Source of the DNA: Marvania coccoides
Lineage: Eukaryota; Chlorophyta; Trebouxiophyceae; Chlorellales; Chlorellaceae
NCBI GenBank assembly: GCA_963854735.1
Contig: OY978098.1
Coordinates: 2,678,001 to 2,742,000 of the forward strand
Direction of reading: 5' to 3'
DNA length: 64,000 bases
Program-made: the position numbers and the translations under genes
The notes under the pieces: generated by a model
Told to the model about the DNA's origin: nothing
What the model saw: only the letters and a program-made list of their open reading frames with translations
Database searches by the model: none
Shown here: one piece after another, positions 43,720-55,241 of the stretch
Numbering within the stretch: position 1 is the first letter of the stretch
How the letters are laid out: each line of letters starts with the position of its first letter

Positions 43720-45105
43720 TGTTTGCCGCCAATCAGAATGTATATGCGATTTATCGCATGTAAAGGTATTTTGGGACGCCTTTGCCGCCAAATTGATGTT
43801 TAATTTGTGATAAAAAATTAATTTAATTATACTGGCATCAAAAACAGGTCGATGTTCCAAGGCACGGCGGATCCTTCTGTTGGCCTGGTCAGTTCTTTCA
43901 CAATTCTGCAATGTAAAAAAAATGTAAATATGACAGCGAAGAGGAGGAGAGCGCTCAATTCTGCCTTCGTTCGAATTTTTGGCCGAGTGAGCTGTTTCCC
44001 AGCAAAAAATCTACTTCAAAAAAATAATAAAATGTGAAAGATGGCCATCTGCCCCGCAAGGAGAAGGGAACGGTCAGAGGAGGGAATTCAATTATTAATC
44101 GAGATTTGATTTAAAATGCAGTGGCAGAGTTGTCTTTTTTAGTGTGTTTGACTTAACGGGGAGGGTTGGCATGTTGTTGAGAATCCGGATCAACACATCA
44201 CCAGAACAACGCGCGAGGAAATCTCATATTTTTGAAAGGGCCCGCCACGGGACGGCAAATTCAGGAAGCTTGACACTCCAATTGCTCGAGCTGTGCGCGA
44301 GCGAGACAGAGCTTATTGTTGGGGCTGGCGAGGAAGCATTGCGTCAAGCGTTGTGGCTCCATGCATGGGGCAACGATAAACCAGGGCAAGGCAGGATGTA
44401 TGCCAGATAGAAAATGCGGAAGATAATCAATTCCATTCTATTTTGTGGAACCCCCAAAGTATTTCGCAATAAGCACATCTTCAGCCTGCTCAAGTCTTGC
44501 TTCTAACCCATGCATTATTCTGAAAAATTATTAGTGCCTCCTTTGTGTTGCCTCTAGCTCCTCACCCTGAGCGCCGTCCTTGTCTGCCACTCGCGCCAGA
44601 TTATACAAATAATCCCGCATTCTTCCTCAACTCTTCCACCGTTCAGTGGGCCAATGGCAGCAAGTCTTAAGACGATAGGAGCAATAGGCTTGCGGTCAGG
44701 CGGTAGAGGTGGTAATTTTGTCACGCTTGCGATCCTGCCATCTCCAAGCCGCATTCTATTACTAAAGCTCATTGCCAGCGGCCTGCGCGTGACATCTGCA
44801 GCATGGGCAAAGAGTCGTTGAGGTGCCAATGACGATGAATTCGCAGCGCACAGCGGGCTGTTGTGACCTGTAAACGATACTTTGAACACACAGATGCATG
44901 TATTTATCAATCTGAACGTCGAAATTTGAAAAATTGCTGCAACAATATTTTCAACAATATTTTTGCGCCTTCAATTTCTGTTTCAAAAGGGCGTCATTCG
45001 CTCGGCTGCGTTAAATTTACTTATATTCGGCAGTATCAGCAAGCTGCTGCGTGTGCACATCATCTTGTGCCACATCCATTGCCTCAGAGACAACTAAATC
45101 GAAAA
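43720..45105. promoter_or_regulatory. Long divergent spacer (RPC2 / beta-tubulin)
   Basis: 1386 bp between two start codons, the longest in the window. It includes a perfect 2 x 12-bp tandem repeat (CAACAATATTTT at 44940-44951 and 44952-44963), 143 bases upstream of the tubulin ATG. An 88-codon frame at 44144-44410 has no recognisable similarity or splice context. Confidence 0.5.
44940..44963. repeat. 2 x 12-bp tandem repeat in the tubulin upstream region
   Basis: CAACAATATTTT is repeated exactly and immediately. Confidence 0.85.
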
Positions 45106-47227
45106 ATGAGGGAGATTGTGTCACTTCAAGTGAGTAATTCCGCATGCTTGATGTGTCAAGTGTACATATAAACTAGATGGAACTACACAGGGCGTCCCCA
45201 CCAACTCCTAAGACCAGCCGCATGTTCGATCAACACTTGAGGGCTGCTCGGGGCCCCGCGTGAAGCCACTTTTCAAGCAGTCCTCTAATCATTGTTCTTT
45301 CCTTGTTGCAGGCGGGCCAGTGCGGGTGCGGAGCGGCGGAGCCCGACGTTTTATTTTAAAATCGTCTAGTTGCTGGTGGTTATGTTTTCTCACCCTTTCA
45401 CCCTCACTCACCCGTTCCTATGTTCTTGTGTTCTTTTCCTTTTGTGCAGAAACCAGATCGGCGCCAAATTCTGGGAGGTAAGCAAAAATGTTACCCGCCG
45501 CTCAAATTCCCCAAACACACAGCCCCTCACGCCCTGTTCTCTGCCGCCTCACAGGTCATCTGCGATGAGCACGGCATCGACGCCAGCGGCACCTACTATG
45601 GCGACCTGGATCTGCAGCTGGAGCGCATGAACGTGTACTTCAACGAGGCTAGCGGAGGCCGCTACGTACCCCGCGCCGTTCTCGTCGACCTGGTAAGCTT
45701 TAAAACCAAAACTACACCCGCACCCGCCTCTTTTGCTCACCTTCTCTCTCCTGCGTAAACAAATTCAGGAGCCGGGCACCATGGACGCCATTCGCGCCGG
45801 CCCCATCGGCCAGGTCTTCCGCCCCGACAACTTTGTGTTCGGCCAGTCTGGCGCCGGAAACAACTGGGCCAAGGGCCACTACACCGAAGGCGCGGAGCTC
45901 ATCGACTCCGTGCTGGACGTGGTTCGCAAGGAGGCGGAGGGCTGTGACGCCCTGCAGGGCTTCCAGCTGACGCACTCCCTGGGAGGCGGCACTGGCTCTG
46001 GAATGGGCACGCTGCTCATCTCCAAGATCCGCGAGGAGTACCCCGACCGCATGCTGTGCTCCTACTCCGTCGTGCCCTCCCCCAAGGTACATTTATTTAA
46101 TTTTCTACGTTTTTTGCCTTTCCCCCCTCCTGTGGTTCAGGTCAGTTTACTCCTATTTTTTTGCTTTGTTTTTTCTCTCCTTTCGAATAGGTGTCCGACA
46201 CCGTGGTTGAGCCCTACAACGCCACCCTGTCGGTGCACCAGCTGGTGGAGAACGCCGACGAGTGCTTCATTCTGGACAACGAGGCGCTGTACGACATCTG
46301 CTTCCGCACCATGAAGCTGGCCAACCCCTCGTTCGCCGACCTCAACCACCTCATCTCCGGCGTCATGTCCGGCATCACCTCCTCCCTGCGCTTCCCTGGG
46401 CAGCTCAACGCCGACCTGCGCAAGCTGGCCGTCAATCTCATCCCCTTCCCCCGCCTCCACTTCTTCATGGTGGGCTTCGCGCCCCTCACTGCCCGCGGTT
46501 CCCAGCAGTACCGCACCCTGTCGGTGCCCGAGCTCACCCAGCAGATGTGGGACGCCAAGAACATGATGTGCGCCGCCGACCCCCGCCACGGCCGCTACCT
46601 CACCGCCTCCGCGATGTTCCGCGGCCGCATGTCCTCCAAGGAGGTGGATGACCAGATGCTCAACGTGCAGAACAAGAACAGCAGCTACTTCGTGGAGTGG
46701 ATCCCCAACAACGTCAAGACCTCCATTTGCGACATCCCCCCCAAGGACCTCAAAATGTCCGCCACCTTCATCGGCAACTCCACCGCCATCCAGGAGATGT
46801 TCAAGCGCGTGTCTGAGCAGTTCACTGCCATGTTCCGGCGCAAGGCGTTCTTGCACTGGTACACCGGCGAGGGCATGGACGAGATGGAGTTCACCGAGGC
46901 CGAGTCCAACATGAACGATCTGGTGTCCGAGTACTGCCAGTACCAGGAGCTGACCTTGGCGAGTTGTTTTTTTGCGTTTTTTTGTTTGTTTTTTGGGCGG
47001 GCAGTGGCCGGGAGCAACACAGTGGAGAAGCGTGCTGCACCTTGTGTAGATTTATCTGTTCTTGCTAAAGGGGGGTATCCACTCGCTCATTTGGAAAACT
47101 CTCTGCACGACTACCAAACAATAGAAGCACCAAAGTGCCACTCAACTCCACTCGCGGCTTTTTAAACCCTTTCAACTTTTTTAACCCTTTGCAGGAGGAG
47201 GACTACGCAGGAGAGGACGACTACTGA
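45106..47227 (+). CDS. TUBB: Beta-tubulin
   Basis: Seven exons: 45106-45129 (24 bases), 45312-45325 (14), 45450-45477 (28), 45555-45692, 45769-46086, 46191-46958, 47195-47227; 440 residues. Joining them gives [29 protein letters not shown], which confirms the very short exons. Tubulin landmarks: [18 protein letters not shown] start, [44 protein letters not shown], which is beta type. The last intron (46959-47194) is GC-AG (TTG|GCGAGT); no GT donor nearby keeps frame. It produces the tail [18 protein letters not shown], much shorter than usual beta-tubulin tails and ending in Tyr. Reading through would give a long hydrophobic, non-tubulin tail. Confidence 0.97.
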
Positions 47228-47771
47228 AGAGAGGAGGTAGGAGGAGTGTGTAGGGCACGACGAATGCGCGGATGATTTATTGCTTGTGTGCGCCGGCGGA
47301 GTGAGGAGAGCGGAGCGGGCGACTTTTGGGGAGTGTAATAAGAGATGAAAAGCGTGCCGAAAAATGCACGCCTGGTCTCTGTTCTTTGCCGCCGCCGCTG
47401 GCTTTTGGTGCTTGCTTGCGATTCTTAAACCTTATTTCTTGACGTTTCCAACCCCAAAGAAAAATATCAGCAGTCTTCAAACTACCTTTGTCCCTTTTTA
47501 AAATTCTTGAAATGTAAACCTAATATTCGAGCTGGGTCAGTATCATTACAAGAAACGCTAACGTCAGAGAATCAAAGGCACTGTCAGTCAAAAAGACGCA
47601 TGCGGGGGAGGGTCAGGATTTGAGGACAACACAAAGCGGAACGAAAGCACTACACATGTTATATTATGAATGGTAGGAAAAGTTACTTACGGTCTTATTT
47701 TCTCAGTCAGATTAGTCATTTATTGCATCGCCCCCTTTGCCCTTTTCCGTCGTCACTCTTCCGTCTATCAT
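47228..47771. other. Convergent spacer (beta-tubulin / E2F)
   Basis: 544 bp of 3' untranslated sequence; no gene seen. Confidence 0.5.
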
Positions 47772-49781
47772 TCAAGTAGAGCCAGTGCCGGCCACGTCAG
47801 CGTTGCCACCGATGTCTGTTCCATTCTCTTCGCCCGGGTTCTGCCCCTGCATCGTCTGTCCCTGGGTCTTGGTCATCATCTGGCACTGCGCCAAGTACCA
47901 CGCCTGGTACGCCTGGTGCATGCTGGCAGCGTAAGCCTCCAGCGCTCCGCTGTCGGTGGCAGCAGCCCCCTCGCCAGCAGGCATCCCAGGAAGCATCGGG
48001 ACCCCCGTCTCCGCACCTCCAGAGGGCGAGAACAGCAGCGGCATGCCGCCCTGCAGCGCCAGAGGGGCGCTGGAAGGGGCGCCAGCAGCCACCGCTGCGG
48101 CCGCCGCCGCAGCCACCGTGGCCGGGTCCCCGCCCTCCCCGTTCATGCCGGGCGTCGCGGCGCTTCCAGGCCACATCATCGCGGGCGTAGGCCACATCGT
48201 AGCCATGGGAAACTGTTGAGAAGCTGCCGCCGCCGCTGCTGCCGCTCGCGAAGCCGCCTCCCCGCCGTCCTCCCCTTGCGTCCCCTGTCTCACTCCACCT
48301 TGGCCCTCCTCCTGTCCGTCTCCCTCCCGCTGGCGCTTCTGCCCCACCATGGCCGCGGTGTCGCCCCCAGGAGCTGTCGTGGCGGCAGAGGCAACGGCAA
48401 GCGCCGCTGCGGCCGTGTCCGGCGGCATCTGCATCTCCATGCCGCCCATGGGCGGGAAGCCCACGGGGAACTGCATGCCCCCCATCTGCATGAGCCCCAT
48501 GGGCCCAAACTGCATCTGCATTTGCATCATTTGCGCCGCAAATTCTGGCATGCCTGCCGCGGCAGAGGCCTGCAGCCCCATGGCGTCAGCGCCCGGCATC
48601 GGGGAAGCCGCTGCTGCGGCGTTGAGGTTTTGGATGTTTTGGATCTGCACCTGCTGGGCAGCGGCGGTGATTCTGGCGGCGATGCCGTCTGGCCCACACC
48701 ACCTGAACCAAGTCTTGCCGGTCTCCGAAGAGGACTTTTCAATCATGCCGATGGCGCTGCAGGGAGCATACATCAGTAGTAATAAAAAAAAAATTTAAAA
48801 AATACCGCATGTTGCGAAAATCTCCGTTATTGAATTAAGGTAAAACTCTTCTTCAAAGAATTATTTATGGTAACTCACCACATGATGTTTGCGATGTCGT
48901 AGAGCCTGCGCACCTTGGTCTTGTTTTTCTCACCGCCCTCGACCGGCCCCAGCAGCGCCGACGCCGCCTCGTCCAGCTCAAGTGCGCCCACCGGCGAGGT
49001 CATGAACATCTGGGCGAAGCGCTGCGTGAGGCGCGACATGGAGCGCTCCTTGCGGTCGTCCGAGGCGGGCGGGGCTGAGGTCTCATTGGGGGCCACCTCA
49101 GCGTGCAAAGCAGTCAGCTTGGTGGGCAGTCCGGTCAGACCCTGCCACTCGTACCTAGTGGGAAAGAAGGCGAGATGCAGGTTACGGAAAAGGACGAAAA
49201 AATGGTAAAATTGGTAAAGGAAGCTATGGAAAATTAATATTTGTTCGAGCGAGCGTTTGTCGTGTATTAAACCCCAAAACTGAGTTGCATCACGCTCTCT
49301 TCAAAATATGGATTGCTAGATGCATTTGAATGTTAATCAAGCCACTCACTGGCTCTTGACGTGCTTGTTGAAGAGGCCAAAGCCGTGGAGGACGTTGAGG
49401 ATGTCGTAGATGCGGCGACGCTCCACAAACAGCTGCTTGGCGGCCTGGTCCACGTGCACTATGGTGTTGGACTGCTGACAGTACATCCCTAGAAAGTTCT
49501 CGCAGAGGGTGCCGAGAGAGCGAGCCTTGCGAGGGACATCTGCCACGGCCGGTGGTAGGCGGGCGGTGCCGTCGGCCACCTGCTGCATTGCCTGCGCCCA
49601 AAGGTGGTTGGTCAGTGATATTTATTTTGAGTGGCTGGCTGGAGATGGCCAGAAAGGGAGCGAATAAAAAAAAACTGCGGAAATCGCTCTTCGGATGTAG
49701 CAAACGACGCACCTGCACGTGTCCGCGCTGCGCTGCATCATATCCCCCACCATTTCCGTGCTCCCCATTTTGGTCACTCAT
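47772..49781 (-). CDS. DEL-type atypical E2F (E2F7/8-like), two DNA-binding domains
   Basis: Atypical E2Fs bind E2F sites without a DP partner and repress S-phase or endocycle genes. Exons: 49713-49781, 49350-49591, 48879-49154, 47772-48756; 523 residues. First winged helix: RSLGTLCENFLGMYCQQ, VDQAAKQLFVERRRIYDILNVL, LFNKHVKSQ|YEWQGL. Second: RSMSRLTQRFAQMFMTS, LELDEAASALLG, KTKVRRLYDIANIM|CAIGMIEKS and KTWFRWCG. Both keep the RRxYDI recognition helix. No dimerisation, marked-box or RB-binding domain is visible. The C-terminal half is Met/Ala/Gln/Pro-rich low complexity and may be disordered. Regulation cannot be read from the sequence. Confidence 0.92.
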
Positions 49782-50597
49782 GATTACGGGCGCTTGTTTG
49801 CACACGGTGAAGAACCTGCTGAAAACAAGCTTAAACCCCCCGAGGTCGAGGCAAAATTGCTGCTCAAGCGGCAACCGAAAGCGTCCGCGTGCTTTGCGAT
49901 TCAATCGTTTTCAAATGAAGAATTTGGCGCAACGAAAATATAAATAAAGGCGGGGTCAGAGCCCGCATTTTTTTTTGCGCTCAAGTCCTTTTTTTAAGCA
50001 AGAAAGAGGGGTCCAGAAGGGGGAGGACCAGCTTTTTAAGGTAGACCAGGCCATCACAGGCACAGCGAGTCGAAACCAGTGATTACAGGGTCTCTCTCTC
50101 AGCATCTCGGGTGATTTTTGGCGCCTTTATTCGCCATGGAAAAACCCAGCGGCATGCGTTTCGGGACAGGCGACATGCACCGCATTTTGCCTTGCTGGCG
50201 TGTAGGGTATGGCTTTGGCGGCGGAGCACTTTGACAGGCAGTTACACTTGTTAGAAATGGCGAGACGTCAGGGAGGACGGTCCCTCCCCTTTCGCGGGAG
50301 GAGGGAGCCAGGCGTTGTTTTGCCTGCCGACATGCTGGCCGTTTAATAGCCTAAGTCTGCCCCAGGCCCTAAGCATGCAATGCACGCTTTATGCCTTTCC
50401 GCCATCAGCAAGGAGATTTTTCTTTACAAGCAACGAAATTACATGAACTCGAGTATATTGAGCATATGAAAAACACACTCAAGTTATTGCTATTTTCTGT
50501 TCCATCCCGCTCACCCGCACGCTTTCCCTCGCTTCTCCAGCACTACACGACTCCAATTTCTTCTCTTCCTCTTCTTTCTTTCTTCTAACAAGCCTCG
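49782..50597. other. Spacer upstream of the E2F gene
   Basis: 816 bp between the E2F start (-) and the DRG1 stop (-). It contains the E2F promoter and the DRG1 3' untranslated region. No gene or clear repeat. Confidence 0.45.
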
Positions 50598-52361
50598 CTA
50601 AACCTTCTTCACGATCTGCACAATGTCCTCGTCTTGCAGCAAGTGGTCCTTGCCCACCTTCTGCGGCCTGTGCTTGGCCGACGCCCCCCACACCAGCGCG
50701 TACTTGAGCTGCTTCACCATAGTCTTGTGCAGCTTGTTGCAAAAGTCCTCGACGGTGCACCGCTTGGCCGACATCACCACAGGGTCGTTGTAGTCCGGCA
50801 GCTTGCCCTTGGGCTTTGTGTAGCTGCAAGGGAATGGGGTGGCAAATGAAAAGTAAATAAAAACTGTAGTTTCAGAAAGAGAATATGCTTAAAAACCCCG
50901 GAAAAAAACGTTGCTTATTATATTCTTTTATTCTTAGCATTGTTTGATTTAACTTACACCCTGACGAGGTCCAGGTACCGCCAAATCATCTCGATCAGCC
51001 CGTCCAAGTTCCACTCGTGGTAGGCGCATACCGGGCAGTAGTGAGGCAACTTGGAGATGACGTTGAGCTCCTCCAGCGTGATCTGATCGATCTTATTGAT
51101 GGCGTACACGCACGGAACGTAGATGCGGCTGCCCTCAATCGCATCCACCAGATCGTCCACGTCGTAATCCCCTCGCAGGTGCACGTCAGCGTTGGCGATG
51201 CGGTACTCGTTCAGCACCGCCTTAACCGCATCCAGGTCCAGCTTGGGCTCCGACACCGTGGAGGTGAAGTTGATGCCGCCCTTGTCCTTCTTCTTGAATG
51301 TGATGGCGGGCGGCGTCTTGTTGAGGCGGATGCCAAAGCTCTCCAGCTCATGCTCAATTAGCCGCTTGTGGGTTATGGGCTTCAGCGAATCCAGCACAAT
51401 GATGATGAGGTTGCAGGTGCGCGCGGTAGCGATGACCTGCCGCCCGCGGCCCTTGCCGTCTTTGGCGCCCTCAATGATGCCCGGCAGGTCCAGCAGCTGG
51501 ATGCGAGCTCCGCGGTATCGAATGACGCCGGGCACGCAGGTGAGGGTGGTGAACTCGTAGGCTGCCACTTCGGAGAAGGTGCCAGTGAGTTTGTTGAGCA
51601 GCGTGGACTTGCCGACCGAAGGGAAGCCCACGAGGCCTACTCGAGCGTCTCCCACCTACGTAATTACGAAAATAGCGAGTTTTGGTTAAAGGGAGAGGGA
51701 TACGAGTGAGGGAGGAATGGGAGTTTATAATTTGAATGGAAAATGGGGTTTTTACCTTGTTGACCTCGAATCCATCGCCCTTTGATCCGCCGCCGCTTCC
51801 GCCCGAGGGTTCGATCAGTTCTCGTCGGAGCTTCGCCAATTTTGCTTTGAGCACGCCCAGATGCGCTGCAGAGATGAAAAGAGTGTTGAAAAATGGTTAG
51901 CATTGGTTTGAAACGTCTAATTAAGAGCCAAATATGGTATGCAAGGGTGAAAAATGGGGGCTTTCTTAACCACCGTTCAACTAAATTTGCATCGAGCCTT
52001 TCTAATGCAAACGTGACACACCCGCAGTGGCCTTGTTCTTCTGCGTCCTGGCCATCTCGGCCTGCAAAAAGAGCGGGAAAAAGATCATTTCAAAAGGTTT
52101 TGCGGTGTGCAGCAATAAGCTGTTCTAAAACTAAATTGAAGAGTGCTGCTCACCTCGATATCCGAAATTTTCTGCAGAGGAAAGGGTTAAAGGAAAATGA
52201 GAAGTCAGAAACGTTTTTTAGAAAGTAAATAAACTATATTAGTGTCCACCGCAGTGCCGCCGACTGCAGTTCGACAAGCGCCCTGCTACAAGCCAAAGCT
52301 CTCTCCGGGCTATTTATACATCTTTCGACACTCCCCGGCAACACACCTGCAAGATACTCAT
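50598..52361 (-). CDS. DRG1: DRG1 GTP-binding protein
   Basis: Developmentally regulated GTPase of the OBG/TRAFAC class, linked to ribosomes and bound by DFRP1. Six exons: 52347-52361 (15 bases), 52154-52171 (18), 52022-52061 (40), 51756-51865, 50958-51655, 50598-50823; 368 residues. The joined start reads [33 protein letters not shown], the family's N-terminal helix, which proves the tiny exons. G domain: [11 protein letters not shown] (G1), [16 protein letters not shown] (G3) and NKID (G4). TGS domain at the end: [16 protein letters not shown] ... [17 protein letters not shown] and [11 protein letters not shown]. All nucleotide-binding motifs are intact. Confidence 0.97.
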
Positions 52362-52722
52362 CGTGCTCCGCGCTCTCCGAGGAACAGAACAAAACTTAAA
52401 TGCTGCAGAAAACGTTCAAATATTTATTTGATGCTGCAGTTCAACGGCAACGCGCTGTGTCGGTAAAATGACCCTTACGAAAATTATGTTCAATTTAAAA
52501 ATGAATATAGATCATTTCAGACGCCGCAAACTTGTCCCTCCGAGGTACAGTTTTTCGTTTGCCCATTTCTCTTATGTTCGACTTATTTTATATGCATATT
52601 AAATTTATAAAACCACATTTCTACTTGAGGCCTCGCTGGGGAGAAGCTGTGCACATATTTTAATACTCATCAATTTAATTTTCGGTTTTCAAAGGCCGTG
52701 AGGCCACAAAAGGAGGGCCACC
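52362..52722. promoter_or_regulatory. Divergent promoter (DRG1 / SF3A2)
   Basis: A 361-bp AT-rich spacer between start codons; no element named. Confidence 0.45.
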
Positions 52723-53639
52723 ATGTCGTTCATGGATGCACGTGAGCATGGAAGCAAGACGGGATCGGGCTTCGTGTCGCAGCAGCAATCGGTAAGCCCT
52801 TCCGGCGGTGGTAGCCTCATTTCCCCAATTCTCTCCTTTGCGTATTTACCACATCCCCCTCAACGCCATCAATTACAACACATGCAACTCACTGCACCTT
52901 TCCTCTCTTCTTCCTTTTGCTCCTACAGGCTGTGGATCGTCGGGAGCGGCTGCGTCGGCTGGCGCTGGAAACTATTGACCTCTCCCGCGACCCCTACTTC
53001 ATGAAAAACCACCTGGGGCAGTACGAGTGCCGCCTCTGTCTGACGTTGCACAAGAATGAGGGCAACTACCTCGCACACACCCAGGGCAAGCGGCACCAGC
53101 AGAACCTGGCAAAACGCGCGGCGCGGGAAGCTGCAGAGAAGGCGGTGGCACCTGCGCCGCAGCGCCGCGGCGCGGTGCGCAAAACGGTAAAGATTGGGCG
53201 CCCTGGGTACCGCGTCACCAAGGAATACGACCCTGAGACTCGCTGCCGATCGCTGTTGTTTCAGATCGACTTCCCCGAGATTGAGCACGGTGAGCGGCCG
53301 CGGCACCGCTTCATGAGCGCCATCGAGCAGAAGAAGGAGCCCACGGACTGGCACTACCAGTACCTGCTGTTCGCTGCTGAGCCCTACGAGACCGTCTGCT
53401 TCAAAGTGCCCAACTGGGAAGTCGATAAGGCACAAGAGAAGGTGTTTTTCAGTCACTGGGACGCAGACGGCAAGGTGTACACCCTGCAGGTGCCCTTCAA
53501 GTCGGGGGCGCAGGTGCGGCAGACGATCATGCCCAGTTTTCCGCCGCCGCCGCCGTCAGGAGGCATGGGCAGGCCACCTCCGCCCCCTCCTGGAGGCTTT
53601 GTGCCTCCACCGCCGCCCCGCCCGCCCATGCGCTCATAA
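52723..53639 (+). CDS. SF3A2: SF3A2 (SAP62), U2 snRNP splicing factor 3a subunit 2
   Basis: Component of the 17S U2 snRNP that helps hold the branch site. Exons 52723-52791 and 52929-53639; 259 residues. Seen: MSFMDAREHGSKTGSGFVSQ; the matrin-type C2H2 zinc finger YECRLCLTLHKNEGNYLAHTQGKRH; IGRPGYRVTKEYDP; FQIDFPEIEHGERPRHRFMS; KEPTDWHYQYLLFAAEPYET and VCFKVPNWEVD; then a short Pro-rich tail. It lacks the long proline repeat of animal SF3A2, being nearer the yeast and plant length. Confidence 0.97.
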
Positions 53640-53933
53640 ACCCGGCTGGTTGTTTGACTGACTAACTTGGATGACTTTCTTTTTACTGACTGCGTATTGT
53701 TTTAAGAAACAGTTACTACTGCCGTAATGCGGTTGTATCAAAAAGATGTAGACCCAGTAATTCTAGTATCAATTTCACTCCCCCCAGCAACAAAATGAAA
53801 GAGCAGGGTTTGGTTTTACATGCTGCGTAAAGGTGGGAGAAAAGAGAAGAAATGGGGCGTCAGAAAATACGAATATCAGTTGAATAATAAAATATGCAAA
53901 ATAAAACACAAGCAAGCAGGCTGATTACTCATT
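53640..53933. other. Convergent spacer (SF3A2 / CCDC25)
   Basis: 294 bp of 3' untranslated sequence from both genes; no gene seen. Confidence 0.5.
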
Positions 53934-54802
53934 TCATATTGATATGAAACAATGCATTAGAACGTACAAATCGTCTTCGTAGTCCTCTGGCCTCGCGTAC
54001 TTCTCCCGCATCTCCTTCACCGTCGTCATATCCTCTTCCCTCATAATGGTGGTGTAAGACCGCAGCTCCTCGACCTTCTTCTGCTGCTCTTTGGCCACCC
54101 TGTCCACCGCCACCTGCGCCTGGGCCTGCGCCTTGGCCTTGCCGCGCTGCTCTTTGTCCCATGCTGACCGCTCCGCCGCAAGGTCGGGATAAATCTCTTT
54201 CTTGGTGCGGTTGAGCCGGTTGACCACGTCGTTGATGCGCCGCTCCACGCGCACCTTCTTCACCTCCTTTTGGTTCTTGAAGCTCACCTGGCCCACGTCC
54301 ATGGCAGGCGTCTTTCGCAAATTGGGCGCCGGCGTGTAAACCTGCAGTTTTTTTTTTTCAAAAACAAACAGCGATAGAACTTTAGAATGGCTAGTAATAA
54401 TGTATGACTCTTGGGATACTTCAGCGTGTATTTTCCGTATCAACCATGCACCTAAAAACATCCATATCTCGAAAATAATAGAAAAAGTAGGGGAAAAATT
54501 CCCTTCCCCCAAACTTGAATGAGATCTTTGTAACTCACGATGTCCAGGTTGTTGATCTTGTGTCCCTGGATGGAGTTGGCCTTCACCAGCTGGCACGCGT
54601 CCTCCAGCGCGTCAGCAGGGATGCTGTCGATGGTGAGGTCGAGCGGCATGCGGAGGTACACATGGGCAGAAGAAAGGTCGTCGACGTGAAACCATATGTC
54701 GTGGGGCAGCGCATACTTGATCAAATCCTCGTTTTCGTATTTGTCCCTACCCATGTACAGCAGGAACCCCTCGGGGCCGCGGGGCATGAAGTAAAACACC
54801 AT
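53934..54802 (-). CDS. CCDC25: CCDC25 (NFACT-R / DUF814 domain protein)
   Basis: Exons 54539-54802 and 53934-54341; 223 residues. N-terminal NFACT-R domain: [71 protein letters not shown] and [14 protein letters not shown]. Then a basic/acidic coiled coil ([25 protein letters not shown] ... [15 protein letters not shown]). This matches eukaryotic CCDC25 over its length. The family shares the NFACT-R fold with RQC2/NEMF; a nucleic-acid-binding role is known only in animals. Diverges from TERT. Confidence 0.94.
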
Positions 54803-55241
54803 CGCTGGTGGGGTGCAAATGGGGCCTTGAGACAAAGGATGGCGCCGCGCTTGGAATTTGATGGTCTTGAAAATGAGTTTCAAAGGGAAAAAGCACTTGC
54901 TTCAGCCACCAAAAATACAAATGTAAAGAATTAAATTGGAAAAAAAATCGAGGTGGCGGCAGAAGCGCCTCTAGAACCTTCTGAAAAGACGTAAATAAAT
55001 CTTTAAAAAATATAAATATATTAATGCATGCTGAAAGCGGGCAGATGGAAGTCAAGCCGAGACGATTTTTTTTTTTGAATTCTTTTCTCCTCCCATCGCC
55101 TTAAGCAACATTTTCATTAATAAACATAATGATCCGCATTTTAATGAGCACTAACACTAGCACTTGATCGACATGCTTCTATTTTCGCAACCAACTCAAC
55201 ATGAACTAATCAAGTGATCTCTCCTTCAATTATCAGCGGCG
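54803..55241. promoter_or_regulatory. Divergent promoter (CCDC25 / TERT)
   Basis: A 439-bp AT-rich spacer between start codons; no element named. Confidence 0.45.

Noticed and set aside
44144..44410. An 88-codon frame between RPC2 and beta-tubulin
   Set aside because: No similarity, no splice sites, and the composition is that of the spacer.
46959..47165. Read-through beta-tubulin C-terminus without the last splice
   Set aside because: It would add about 70 hydrophobic and unrelated residues. The downstream exon gives an acidic tail, so the GC-AG splice is preferred.
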